Positions 17,501 through 25,981 of a DNA stretch of 39,741 nucleotides are shown here, in pieces. The DNA is from Sphingomonadaceae bacterium (lineage in GTDB: Bacteria > Pseudomonadota > Alphaproteobacteria > Sphingomonadales > Sphingomonadaceae), in contig JAHDBR010000020.1 in the NCBI GenBank assembly GCA_020630295.1, positions 1-39,741 on the forward strand, in the 5' to 3' direction. Made by a program: the position numbers and the translations under genes. Below the pieces are notes generated by a model that worked only from the letters and a program-made list of their open reading frames with translations, did not search any database and was not told the DNA's origin. Position 1 is the first letter of the stretch; every line of letters begins with the position of its first letter.

Positions 17501-19255
17501 ATGCCTGCTTTTGACCTGATCATCCGCGGCGGAACCATTGTCGACGGGACCGGCGAACAACGCTTTGAAGGCGACGTCGCCATCAAGGACGGCCTGATTG
17601 CCCAAGTAGGCGACGTGCGCGGCGATGCAACGCAAGAAATGGACGCCAGCGGAATGATAATCACGCCCGGCTTCGTCGACATTCACACGCATTATGACGG
17701 GCAAGCGACCTGGGATCAGGAAATGGCACCATCAAGCTGGCACGGTGTCACGACTGTAGTGATGGGAAATTGCGGCGTCGGCTTTGCCCCTGCGAAACCG
17801 GACCGTCACGAGTGGCTGATCAGCCTGATGGAAGGCGTCGAGGATATTCCCGGCACTGCCTTGGCTGAAGGCATCACGTGGGACTGGGAAACTTTCCCGG
17901 AATATCTCGATGCGCTGGAGAAAATGCCGCGCACGGTCGATATTGGCACCCATGTCCCCCACGGCGCAGTGCGCGCTTATGTGCTGGAAGACCGCGAACA
18001 ACCCGGCGCGGTTCCGACCGATGACGATGTGAAGCGGATGTCCGATATTGTCGAAGAAGGCGTTCGCGCCGGTGCACTTGGCTTTTCCACGTCCCGCACC
18101 GTGCTGCATAAATCTATCGACGGTGAACTGGTGCCCGGCACAACAGCGACCAAAGAAGAACTCATCGAAATCGGCCGAGCGATGGGCCGGGCCGGTCATG
18201 GCGTGTTCGAGATGGCAAGCGACCTGAACCGCGAATGGAAAGAGTTTGAATGGATGGGCAATCTCAGCCGCGAAACGGGTTTGCCGGTGACTTTCGCCGC
18301 GCTCGAATCCATCGCCAAAGAGATGCCTCTGGCCGAACAGATTGAAACTATGCGCGCCGAAAATGACAATGGCGCGAACATTGTTGCCCAGATCGCGCTG
18401 CGCGGAAACGGCATTATCATGGCGTGGCAGGGAACAGTGAACCCCTTCGTCTATCGGCCAAGCTGGCAATCGATTGCAGACCTTCCGTGGGATCAGCAGA
18501 AAGCCAAATTGCTTGATCCCGAATTCAAGAAGCAATTGCTGTCTGAGGCAAATGATTATTCCGAAGCGCCGCAGGATATTCTCGGCGTGGTCATGGTGAT
18601 CACCCAAGGCTGGGCATTGCAATATGAGATGGATCCGGATTTCGATTATGAGCCGGACGCATCTGCAAGCGTTAATGCGCGCGCCAATGCCAAGGGCGTC
18701 GATCCGCAAGAATATGCTTATGATATGCTGTGCGCGGATGACGGCCGCGGATTTATCTATCTCCCGATCCTGAATTATGCAGACGGAAATCTGGATTTCC
18801 TCCACCCGCTTCAGCACGCTGATGATACGGTAAATTCGCTCTCGGATGGCGGTGCGCATTGCGGCACAATTTGCGATGCAGCCTCCCCGACATTTATGCT
18901 GGAGCACTGGGTGCGCGACCGTAAGCGCGGCGACCGGATAACGCTTGAGAATGCGGTAAAGCGTCAATGTCTAGATACGGCGCGGCTATATGGGTTGAAC
19001 GATCGCGGGATTATCGCACCCGGTTATCTGGCAGACCTGAACATTATCGATTTTGATGCGATCAAGCTGGGCAAACCATGGCTGGCCTTTGACCTGCCGG
19101 CAGGCGGGCGCAGATTGCTGCAAAAAGCAGACGGATATGTTGCGACGATCAAGAACGGGGTGGTCACATTCGAGAACGGTAAATGGTCTGGCGCGACACC
19201 CGGCGGGCTAATACGCGGTCCGCAACAGGCAGCACTGGCGGAGGCCGCTGAATGA
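17501..19255 (+). CDS. N-acyl-D-amino-acid deacylase family amidohydrolase
   Basis: This 584-aa protein belongs to the amidohydrolase family 3 group (D-aminoacylase-like). The N-terminal small beta-sandwich FDLIIRGGTIVDGTG leads to GFVDIHTHYDGQATWD, whose HxH ligates metal. WHGVTTVVMGNCGVGFAP and GALGFSTSRTVLH follow. The C-terminal sandwich reads DLNIIDFDAIKLGKP. The family hydrolyses N-acyl-D-amino acids or similar amides in the cytoplasm; exact substrate is unknown. GGAGAGA lies a few bases before the ATG. It overlaps the following dehydrogenase in an ATGA, so the two are translationally coupled, and it is divergent from the epoxide-hydrolase-like gene. Confidence 0.92.
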   Translation: MPAFDLIIRGGTIVDGTGEQRFEGDVAIKDGLIAQVGDVRGDATQEMDASGMIITPGFVDIHTHYDGQATWDQEMAPSSWHGVTTVVMGNCGVGFAPAKPDRHEWLISLMEGVEDIPGTALAEGITWDWETFPEYLDALEKMPRTVDIGTHVPHGAVRAYVLEDREQPGAVPTDDDVKRMSDIVEEGVRAGALGFSTSRTVLHKSIDGELVPGTTATKEELIEIGRAMGRAGHGVFEMASDLNREWKEFEWMGNLSRETGLPVTFAALESIAKEMPLAEQIETMRAENDNGANIVAQIALRGNGIIMAWQGTVNPFVYRPSWQSIADLPWDQQKAKLLDPEFKKQLLSEANDYSEAPQDILGVVMVITQGWALQYEMDPDFDYEPDASASVNARANAKGVDPQEYAYDMLCADDGRGFIYLPILNYADGNLDFLHPLQHADDTVNSLSDGGAHCGTICDAASPTFMLEHWVRDRKRGDRITLENAVKRQCLDTARLYGLNDRGIIAPGYLADLNIIDFDAIKLGKPWLAFDLPAGGRRLLQKADGYVATIKNGVVTFENGKWSGATPGGLIRGPQQAALAEAAE

Positions 19256-20262
19256 AGGCTATCCAAACAGGATCGGCTCCATCCACATTGGAAACGCTAA
19301 AGCTGGCCGATATTGATGACGCAGCACCGCCCGGCCCCGGGGAAATCACAGTCGCGCTTAAGGCATCGTCGTTGAACTATCACGATTACGCAGTCGTGAA
19401 AGGCATGATACCGGCAGCAGAAGGGCGCATCCCCATGTCCGACGGCGCGGGAGTGGTTCAGGCTGTAGGCGATAAGGTCACCGAATATGCGGTCGGCGAT
19501 ATAGTTGTGTCGACATTCTTCCCTGATTGGTTGGACGGCGAGCCTCCAGCTACGGCGTTCACACGCGTTCCGGGTGATGGAATTGATGGCTATGCGAGAG
19601 AGGCCGTGACACTTCCGGCAACATGGTTCACTCGGGCACCGAAGGGCTACACGCCCGCCCAAGCAGCTACGCTGACCTGCGCCGGACTGACCGCCTGGCG
19701 CGCACTGTTTGTCGATTACACATTGAAACCCGGCGATACCGTTCTGGTGCAAGGCACTGGCGGCGTATCTATTTTTGCCCTGCAATTCGCCAAAGCGGCG
19801 GGTGCCACAGTGATTGCCACCAGTTCTTCCGACGAGAAGCTGGAGCGGGTCAAGGCGCTGGGTGCAGACCATGTGATCAACTATAAACAGGTCGAGGCAT
19901 GGGGGCCGAAGGCGCTCGAAATCACCGGCGGCAGAGGGGTCGACTGTGTTATCGAAGTCGGCGGATCAGGCACGCTTGACCAGTCAATGATGGCCACGCG
20001 TGTCGGCGGCCATGTGGCCCTGATCGGTGTGCTCGCCGGATTTGCCGGACCGGTTCAAACCGCGCTGCTATTCTCCAAAAACCTGACTGTGCAAGGGCTG
20101 ACCGTGGGCAGCCGCCAGCATCAGTTGGAGATGATTGCCGGTATCGAGGCAAACGGCATCCAGCCCGTAATATCCGACCATTTCGCACTAGCTGATCTTG
20201 CCGATGCTTTCCGCCATCAGGAAAGCGGTAAGCATTTCGGCAAGATCGCCATCGATATATAG
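19252..20262 (+). CDS. Zinc-independent NAD(P)H:quinone oxidoreductase-like dehydrogenase (MDR)
   Basis: This 336-aa medium-chain dehydrogenase/reductase has a GroES-like N-terminal half (ALKASSLNYHDYAVVKG). The cofactor fold reads VLVQGTGGVSIFALQFAKAAGATVIAT, followed by the usual LGADHVINY. The structural zinc cysteines of alcohol dehydrogenases are absent, and the pattern fits the quinone oxidoreductase branch with NAD(P)H. It overlaps the amidohydrolase stop by 4 bp (ATGA), implying a shared pathway whose substrate is not apparent. Its 3' end nearly abuts the convergent DUF2855 gene (8 bp) with no hairpin terminator. Confidence 0.92.
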   Translation: MKAIQTGSAPSTLETLKLADIDDAAPPGPGEITVALKASSLNYHDYAVVKGMIPAAEGRIPMSDGAGVVQAVGDKVTEYAVGDIVVSTFFPDWLDGEPPATAFTRVPGDGIDGYAREAVTLPATWFTRAPKGYTPAQAATLTCAGLTAWRALFVDYTLKPGDTVLVQGTGGVSIFALQFAKAAGATVIATSSSDEKLERVKALGADHVINYKQVEAWGPKALEITGGRGVDCVIEVGGSGTLDQSMMATRVGGHVALIGVLAGFAGPVQTALLFSKNLTVQGLTVGSRQHQLEMIAGIEANGIQPVISDHFALADLADAFRHQESGKHFGKIAIDI

Positions 20263-20270
20263 GTTCGCTT

Positions 20271-21344
20271 TTATGGGTGGATGACTATGCCTTGCGCAGG
20301 GTCAACCTTGCCGCTCAGCATTGTTAGATAGGCGTCGCGAGCAGCATCGATGCCCTCGCGCACGTCCATTTCAACCGTATCACCCACATCGGCCAAGAAT
20401 TTTTTCCAGCTTTTTGCGACTTCCATACCGAACCCCTGAGGACCCAATTCCTTGACCGCAGCGACCGCATGGTCCGGGGCGAAAAACAGGATCGGTTCCG
20501 GCCCTGACATATCACCCGCCCCGCCTTCACGTGCTTCAATATGCGTGGCGCCCACAAGAGTGGAATATTTCAGATTATCACCGAAGTGCCCGTGTATCTG
20601 CCGCAGCAGACCGGCATTGCCGGCAAAGTCGACCGACACCATTGGCACGTCATCCAGCGTGCCCACATCGTCATAGGCCACGACCTGATCATACAGTCCT
20701 GTCTGCTCCACAAAAGCGACATTCCCCTTGGAAGTCAGACCGATACGGCGGACTGTTGGCGACCGGTCTTTCGCGACGCTAGCTAGTCCCATTGCGGTTT
20801 TCGATGAAGCGCTGGTCAGGATCACCGCTTGCGCACCGAACCAGTTCTCACGCCGCATGAAGCTTTCAATCAGGAAGCCTGTTTTGAACAGCGGGCCAAA
20901 AATCATCCGCTCATTCTCTTTACCGGCGTCATGTTCAGGATCGGCTGCAATACGCGAATACTGGTTATAAATCGGGCTCATCGGCTGGCGGTGCGCAGCC
21001 ATATCCATAAAGCCGTGATCGCTGACTTTTCCGGGCATTACCGTCAGATGTGTGGCCATGGGCAAATAGCCGTACACACGCTCACCCTGCTTAAAGTCCT
21101 CATGTGCGGATTCTTCTACGGCAGCGTGACCCCACATTGGGACAACGCCCATCTCCCCTTCTGCCGGGAAAAAGTTCCAATACCCAAACCGGTCACCCGC
21201 CACAGCGTAAGTAATGTTGTTTGCAGTAACTGCGAAGCTCTCAACCTTCAGGCGCACTGCACCTTCTGGCAGTGCTTGCTCGTTCAGATCGACTACGTTT
21301 GCCTCGACCAGTTTTTCGCGGTGTACGTGGACGGCTTGGGTCAT
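20271..21344 (-). CDS. DUF2855 family protein, reductase-like
   Basis: This 357-aa protein matches my recollection of the DUF2855 family, an MDR-like group without assigned reaction. Recognisable stretches are FAVTANNITYAVAGD, YWNFFP and VPMWGHAAVEES, then a nucleotide-fold-like AVILTSASSKTAMGLA. FFAPDHAVAAVKELG and a C-terminal helix follow. The start is decided by AGGAGAG five bases before the ATG at 21344; an upstream in-frame start at 21392 is unlikely. It may be an NAD(P)H-dependent reductase on a carbonyl or enone, but no catalytic residue can be assigned. It stands alone, downstream of a GST gene by 78 bp on the same strand. Confidence 0.85.
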   Translation of the reverse strand: MTQAVHVHREKLVEANVVDLNEQALPEGAVRLKVESFAVTANNITYAVAGDRFGYWNFFPAEGEMGVVPMWGHAAVEESAHEDFKQGERVYGYLPMATHLTVMPGKVSDHGFMDMAAHRQPMSPIYNQYSRIAADPEHDAGKENERMIFGPLFKTGFLIESFMRRENWFGAQAVILTSASSKTAMGLASVAKDRSPTVRRIGLTSKGNVAFVEQTGLYDQVVAYDDVGTLDDVPMVSVDFAGNAGLLRQIHGHFGDNLKYSTLVGATHIEAREGGAGDMSGPEPILFFAPDHAVAAVKELGPQGFGMEVAKSWKKFLADVGDTVEMDVREGIDAARDAYLTMLSGKVDPAQGIVIHP

Positions 21345-21422
21345 GGGGTCTCTCCTGAATAGTTTCAGATTGGAACCTAGCCTGTCCGTCACAGCCTTGC
21401 GAGAGGCAATTTGCCAAGGTGG

Positions 21423-22049
21423 CTACCCTGCAAACTCCGCTGGCCAAGCCGAAGCGGCAATGGAGGGCCGATTGCGGCAATCCTCTAACCAGTTCGGCAA
21501 TATCTGCATTTGCGCGATGCCCGCTGCGCCCTGAGGCGTCAGCTCTACCGCCCGCAAAATGCAATAGAGGAACACATCAGCCAGCGTGAAGCCGCTGCCT
21601 GTCCAGGCACCGTCTTTCTGCATTTCAAGATCAATGAATGACAGCGTTTTGGCGATGTCGGGCAAATGTTTTTCAATCCGTGCGGTGTCGAGCGGCTGGC
21701 CCGCATAATTATGCATCACATGCGGCATCACGAGACCGTGTTCGAACAACGGGAACAGATAGGCATTTCCCACACCTATCCACCGGTCCATCGCTGCGCG
21801 CGCAACCGGGTCTGCGGGCTGCAATTTTGCGTCATTATGCGCATTGTCGATATATTGGGCGATCGAGACAGTCTCATACAATTCATGCCCGTCAACATGG
21901 ACGACCGGCACTTTGCCGAACGGATGCCGGTTGGCGGGAGAATGGGCAGGCGTGGGCACAACTTCATGCCCCAGCCCCGCTTCTTCACAAACGATCTGGA
22001 CTACGCGCACATATGTAGAGATGACCGGTCCGTGGATCAGGACCGACAC
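21423..22049 (-). CDS. Glutathione S-transferase
   Basis: This 208-aa protein has an N-terminal thioredoxin-like domain (YVRVVQIVCEEAGLGHEVV, FGKVPVVHVDG, LYETVSIAQYID with the glutathione-contacting E-T/S pair) and an all-helical C-terminal domain containing GSGFTLADVFLYCIL, the N-capping box of GSTs. It would conjugate glutathione to electrophiles or act as a peroxidase; class and substrate are not determinable. The start is a GTG. It begins 10 bp after the dnaN stop on the same strand, so the two are probably co-transcribed, an accessory gene riding on a replication gene. Confidence 0.92.
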   Translation of the reverse strand: MSVLIHGPVISTYVRVVQIVCEEAGLGHEVVPTPAHSPANRHPFGKVPVVHVDGHELYETVSIAQYIDNAHNDAKLQPADPVARAAMDRWIGVGNAYLFPLFEHGLVMPHVMHNYAGQPLDTARIEKHLPDIAKTLSFIDLEMQKDGAWTGSGFTLADVFLYCILRAVELTPQGAAGIAQMQILPNWLEDCRNRPSIAASAWPAEFAG

Positions 22050-22059
22050 AGGACGAAGC

Positions 22060-23187
22060 CTAAACCCGCATCGGCATCAAGACGTAAAGCGCGGGCGACT
22101 TGTCATCCTTGCGGATCAATGTCGGCGCGCCTGCATCTGCCAGGTGCAATTCGACAACGTCGCTATCGATCTGGCTCAGGATATCCTTCAGATAATTGGC
22201 GTTAAAACCAATTTCGAACCCGTCGGCACCATATTCGGCAACGACTTCTTCCGTGGCCGTGCCATTGTCAGGGCTTGTCACGGACAAAACAACCTTATCG
22301 GTCTCAAGACCCATTTTAACCGCGCGGGTTTTCTCGGTCGCGATGGTCGCGACGCGGTCTACGCCGTCAAAGAAGCTGCGCGGGTCGATTTTGAGCAGTT
22401 TGTCATTTCCGGTGGGAATGACGCGGCTGTAATCGGGGAATGTACCGTCAATCAGTTTGGAAGTCAGCACAACGCCGCCTTCCCCGCCGAGTGTGAAACG
22501 GATCTTGCTGGCCGACAAATCAATCTGCACGTTTCCGTCCAGGGCTTCCTCCAGCAGCTTGCGCAATTCCGCCACGGCTTTGCGCGGCACGATTACATCC
22601 GGCATTCCATCAGCACCTTCTGGCTGATCGATGGTGAAGCGCGCAAGGCGGTGACCATCCGTCGCCGCAGCCTTCAAAACCGGCTTGTCATCATCGGCCA
22701 CGTGCAGGAAAATTCCGTTCAGGTAATAGCGGGTTTCCTCGGTCGAAATGGCGAAGCGGGTCCGGTCGATCAATTCGGCCAGCAGCTTTGCCGGAAGTTC
22801 GAAACTGGTTGGCAAATCGCCTTCAACGATTGTCGGGAAATCATCGCGCGGGAGCGTGGGCAGGGAGAAGCGGCTACGGCCGGCTTTGATAGCCATCCGG
22901 TTGTCCGCTGTTTCCAGACTGACCTGGCTGCCTTCCGGCAATTTGCGGGCGATATCGAACAGCAAATGCGCCGACACGGTGAACGCGCCAGCCGTATCGA
23001 CAGATGCAGCAGCCATGTTCTCGATCACTTGCAAATCCAGATCGGTCGCCATGACTTTAACCGAGCCGCCTTCATCAGCCTCGATCAGAACATTGGACAG
23101 GATCGGAATGGTGTTGCGCCGCTCAACCACTGATTGAACGTGAGACAAACAGCGCAGCAGTGTAGCGCGTTCGATTGTGGCCTTCAT
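22060..23187 (-). CDS. dnaN: DNA polymerase III sliding clamp (beta subunit)
   Basis: This 375-aa protein starts MKATIERATLLRCLSHVQ and contains RRNTIPILSNVLIEA. Three similar clamp domains follow, with LPTLPRDDFP, PRKAVAELRKLLEE and the terminal SPALYVLMPMRV. It is the ring that tethers the replicative polymerase to DNA. Length and ends are those of normal DnaN proteins. As is common in this order, no dnaA is visible beside it. fabG lies upstream on the same strand 166 bp away, with a structured leader between (see the hairpin at 23256). Confidence 0.97.
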   Translation of the reverse strand: MKATIERATLLRCLSHVQSVVERRNTIPILSNVLIEADEGGSVKVMATDLDLQVIENMAAASVDTAGAFTVSAHLLFDIARKLPEGSQVSLETADNRMAIKAGRSRFSLPTLPRDDFPTIVEGDLPTSFELPAKLLAELIDRTRFAISTEETRYYLNGIFLHVADDDKPVLKAAATDGHRLARFTIDQPEGADGMPDVIVPRKAVAELRKLLEEALDGNVQIDLSASKIRFTLGGEGGVVLTSKLIDGTFPDYSRVIPTGNDKLLKIDPRSFFDGVDRVATIATEKTRAVKMGLETDKVVLSVTSPDNGTATEEVVAEYGADGFEIGFNANYLKDILSQIDSDVVELHLADAGAPTLIRKDDKSPALYVLMPMRV

Positions 23188-23255
23188 CGCGTGTCATTTC
23201 CCTCTTGCGCGCGGGTTGGCCGGAATCGCCAGCCTGCGCCGGTAAAGTCTGCCCC

Positions 23256-23288
23256 AACCTTAGCGGGGAGCCGCTACGGGGCAAGGTT
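23256..23288 (-). promoter_or_regulatory. Stem-loop in the dnaN leader
   Basis: AACCTT (23256-23261) pairs with AAGGTT (23283-23288). Inside, AGCGG (23262-23266) pairs with CCGCT (23271-23275) around a GGAG loop, leaving a 7-nt bulge. It lies about 70 bp upstream of dnaN on the transcript strand and is not followed by a T-tract, so a simple terminator for fabG is unlikely. It may be a leader structure or chance. Confidence 0.25.
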
Positions 23289-23353
23289 ATCGAGGGTGAA
23301 AGGCCGATTCCTTGGGGATAAAACCGGCATCTCTGCACCTTAGCGCAAATTGG

Positions 23354-24106
23354 TTAGCCCATCATGGCCATGCCGCCATTCACGTGCAGCGTTTGACCGG
23401 TCATATAGGCGGCTTCGTCCGAGGCCAGATAGGCCACGGCCGCGCCGATATCGTCGCCCTCGCCCATGCGGCCCATAGGAATCTTGGCGTTTAGCGCTTC
23501 TTTCTGCGCATCGGGCAGTTCATCGGTCATCGCTGTGCGGATGAACCCGGGTGCCACGCAGTTTACGGTAATGCCCCGGCTCGCCAGCTCCTGACCCAGA
23601 CTTTTCGACATTCCCACCAGACCTGCCTTGGCAGCTGCGTAATTCATCTGGCCCGGATTGCCGGTTGTACCAACAACGCTGGTGATTGTGATGATCCGGC
23701 CACCGCGCGCTTTCATCATTGGACGGGCAGATGCGCGCATCAGGCGGAACGCCGCCTCAAGATTGACCTTCATCACTTGGTCCCACTCGTCATCCTTCAT
23801 CCGCATGGCGAGGTTGTCACGGGTAATACCGGCATTATTGACCAGAATGTCCATCTTTCCGAGTGTGTCGACCGTAGCGGGAACAAGTTTCTCCACGTCG
23901 TCCGCGTCGGACAGGTTACAAGTAATCTCCACGTGATCGCCGCCAATTTCGTCATTCAACTGCTCACGAAAAATGCGCAGCTTGTCACCATTGGAGCCAG
24001 ACAGCGCCAGCCGCGCGCCCTGCTTCGCCAGTGCATAGGCAATCGCAGATCCAATTCCGCCGCTGGCGCCAGTAACGAGGGCAGTTTTGCCGGTCAGATC
24101 AAACAT
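23354..24106 (-). CDS. fabG: 3-oxoacyl-[acyl-carrier-protein] reductase
   Basis: This 250-aa short-chain dehydrogenase reduces beta-ketoacyl-ACP with NADPH in fatty acid synthesis. It has the cofactor motif TGASGGIG (12-19), NNAG (90-93), and the catalytic Ser143, Tyr156 and Lys160 in YAAAK. The C-terminus HVNGGMAMMG is typical of FabG. Its ATG overlaps the fabD stop by one base (TGATG), so the two are translationally coupled. The expected acpP does not follow: dnaN is next on the strand. It could also supply (R)-3-hydroxyacyl groups for PHA, but that is speculative. Confidence 0.96.
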   Translation of the reverse strand: MFDLTGKTALVTGASGGIGSAIAYALAKQGARLALSGSNGDKLRIFREQLNDEIGGDHVEITCNLSDADDVEKLVPATVDTLGKMDILVNNAGITRDNLAMRMKDDEWDQVMKVNLEAAFRLMRASARPMMKARGGRIITITSVVGTTGNPGQMNYAAAKAGLVGMSKSLGQELASRGITVNCVAPGFIRTAMTDELPDAQKEALNAKIPMGRMGEGDDIGAAVAYLASDEAAYMTGQTLHVNGGMAMMG

Positions 24107-25044
24107 CAGGACAGTTCCTTCGCAAGAGTTTCAATGTCTTCCATTGTTATGACGCTGGTGACTCGCGCCTCGCGGTCAATGCGGCCGATCATCGGACCCA
24201 GTACCTTGCCGCCCAGCTCGGCGAAATGCTCCACACCTGCAGACCGCATAGCTAGCACGCTTTCGCGCCAACGAACGCGGCCCGTGACCTGTTCGACCAG
24301 CAATTTCTGCTCCTCAGCCGGATCATCGACCAGCGCAGCGGTGACATTTGCGTAGAGCGGCACGCTCATCGGCTCGGGCGTAGTCTCGGCCAGCGCCTCT
24401 GCCATTGCATCGGCGGCGGGCTGCATCAACGAGCAGTGAAACGGCGCGGATACAGGCAAAGGTACGCCCCGTTTGATGCCGTGATCCTTGACCATTGCTA
24501 CTGCGCGCTCAATTGCGCCGACATGGCCGGACAGCACGACTTGCGTCGGGTCATTATCATTCGCGAGTTCGCATATTTCGCCCTCGGATGCTGCCGAGGC
24601 CAAGGCCAGTGCCTTATCCACATCAGCGCCGAGCAACGCGCACATCGCCCCTACGCCCACGGGAACCGCCGCCTGCATGGCCTGCCCACGCAGTTTCAAA
24701 AGCCGGGCCGTATCAGCGAGAGTAAACGATCCGGCGGCGCATAATGCGGTATATTCGCCCAGCGAGTGCCCTGCCACGCAAGATGCATTATCTGTTAGCG
24801 ACACGCCAAAATCATTTTCCAGCACGCGTAGGGTCGCGATAGCGTTCGCCATGATGGCAGGCTGGGCATTTTCGGTGAGGGTCAGTTCCTCTTCCGGTCC
24901 GTCGCTCATCATCGTTGACAGATTTTGCGATAGCGCTTCATCGACTTCTTCGAAAACCTGCCGCGCCGTAGCGCTGGCCGCTGCCAGGTCTGCACCCATG
25001 CCGACTTTTTGACTTCCCTGACCGGGAAAAACGAACGCTCGCAT
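24106..25044 (-). CDS. fabD: Malonyl-CoA:ACP transacylase
   Basis: This 312-aa enzyme loads malonyl groups onto acyl carrier protein. It has the N-terminal FPGQGSQ, the nucleophile box AGHSLGEYTALC (Ser94) and the catalytic His in SAPFHCSLM. Length is the family norm. AGGAG lies six bases before the ATG. It is directly followed by fabG, forming a two-gene fatty-acid cluster. The upstream neighbour on the same strand is the LD-carboxypeptidase gene, 53 bp away. Confidence 0.97.
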   Translation of the reverse strand: MRAFVFPGQGSQKVGMGADLAAASATARQVFEEVDEALSQNLSTMMSDGPEEELTLTENAQPAIMANAIATLRVLENDFGVSLTDNASCVAGHSLGEYTALCAAGSFTLADTARLLKLRGQAMQAAVPVGVGAMCALLGADVDKALALASAASEGEICELANDNDPTQVVLSGHVGAIERAVAMVKDHGIKRGVPLPVSAPFHCSLMQPAADAMAEALAETTPEPMSVPLYANVTAALVDDPAEEQKLLVEQVTGRVRWRESVLAMRSAGVEHFAELGGKVLGPMIGRIDREARVTSVITMEDIETLAKELS

Positions 25045-25097
25045 TCTAAACTCCTATGGCGGCGCGCTGTTGGCGCGCCCGCTGCTAAGCTGCGCGA

Positions 25098-25928
25098 TTA
25101 TGCGGGTGAGCGGCTTCCCGCAAGTCCGAAGGGCACGATTTTGTTGGCTTCGTCGTGCCCTATATCCGCAAGGCCGAGATAGGATATCCCCGTTTTCGCA
25201 CACCAATACTGCGCAATTTCTACCGGGCTGGAGCCGAAAGGCCGGTCATTTTCCGGCACATCGGAAACACGCCCCAATCGCAATCCTGCGATGTTTTGCT
25301 GCGCCAGATGCTGCGTGACGTGGAAAAACAGGCGGTCCACAGCATAAAGATGCTCAGCCACCTCTTCCACCATCACCACATGGTCCGAAAGATCAGGCAT
25401 TAGTTCAGTGCCGACCAGCATGGCCAGAGTGGTCAGGTTGAACGCTGCGACCGGTTGACCTGCAATTGTTGGCTCTAACCCGTCCTTTTCGCCTTTCAGC
25501 CAATCGGTGACGCGCTTTATCGCCTTGTCGCCCCCGTCACGCCGGATATCGCCCACAAGCGGTGCGTGAACAGGCCGTCCGATAGCCGCGCGGTACAGAG
25601 CGCCCAACAGATAGCCATTGTCGGAATATCCCAAAAACGCCTTTTCGCGAGCCGCTTCCGTCAAACCCGCTAAGGCATCCGCGGCAATGCGGTTTGCCCC
25701 GTAACCGCCCATTGCGAACCACACAGCATCGACAGCCGGATCATTGGCACATTCCAGAAACGCCGCCAGCCGCTGCGCATCATCACCGGCAAAATGCCCG
25801 TGTCGCGCAAAGCATTGGGGATGAAATTTCAGATCGATCTCTGCATCGCCGGCCACCATATCAAGCACCGCATCGGCGCGCTCCCGCTCGATCCGTTTGC
25901 CCGGGGCACATATTGCAACTTTCACCAT
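25098..25928 (-). CDS. ldcA: LD-carboxypeptidase, muramoyltetrapeptide type
   Basis: This 276-aa serine peptidase (family S66) removes the terminal D-Ala from peptidoglycan tetrapeptides during cell-wall recycling, in the cytoplasm. The start VKVAICAPGKRI is typical. The nucleophile lies in FLGYSDNGYLL, and the Glu and His of the triad are likely in VMVEEVAEHLY and IGHDEANKIVPFG. The frame runs upstream to 26270, but that part overlaps the divergent ligase gene, so the ATG at 25928 is preferred. The 53-bp divergent gap to a MurC/Mpl-like ligase makes a recycling pair plausible. It is slightly shorter than typical LdcA, without obvious loss of motifs. Confidence 0.9.
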   Translation of the reverse strand: MVKVAICAPGKRIERERADAVLDMVAGDAEIDLKFHPQCFARHGHFAGDDAQRLAAFLECANDPAVDAVWFAMGGYGANRIAADALAGLTEAAREKAFLGYSDNGYLLGALYRAAIGRPVHAPLVGDIRRDGGDKAIKRVTDWLKGEKDGLEPTIAGQPVAAFNLTTLAMLVGTELMPDLSDHVVMVEEVAEHLYAVDRLFFHVTQHLAQQNIAGLRLGRVSDVPENDRPFGSSPVEIAQYWCAKTGISYLGLADIGHDEANKIVPFGLAGSRSPA

Positions 25929-25981
25929 TGAAGCACTTAGCCATCTTGCAACGCCGCGCACAACTGCATACCGCACCCCGC

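Noticed and set aside
17732-18967. Minus-strand 411-codon frame opposite the deacylase gene
   Set aside because: It mirrors a well-supported amidohydrolase and encodes no recognisable domain.
21844-23133. Plus-strand 429-codon frame opposite dnaN and the GST gene
   Set aside because: It is antisense to an essential, well-conserved gene and shows no family features.
23188-23353. Possible tRNA in the fabG-dnaN gap
   Set aside because: The stem-loop there does not extend to a cloverleaf, and no acceptor stem or T-loop consensus is visible.
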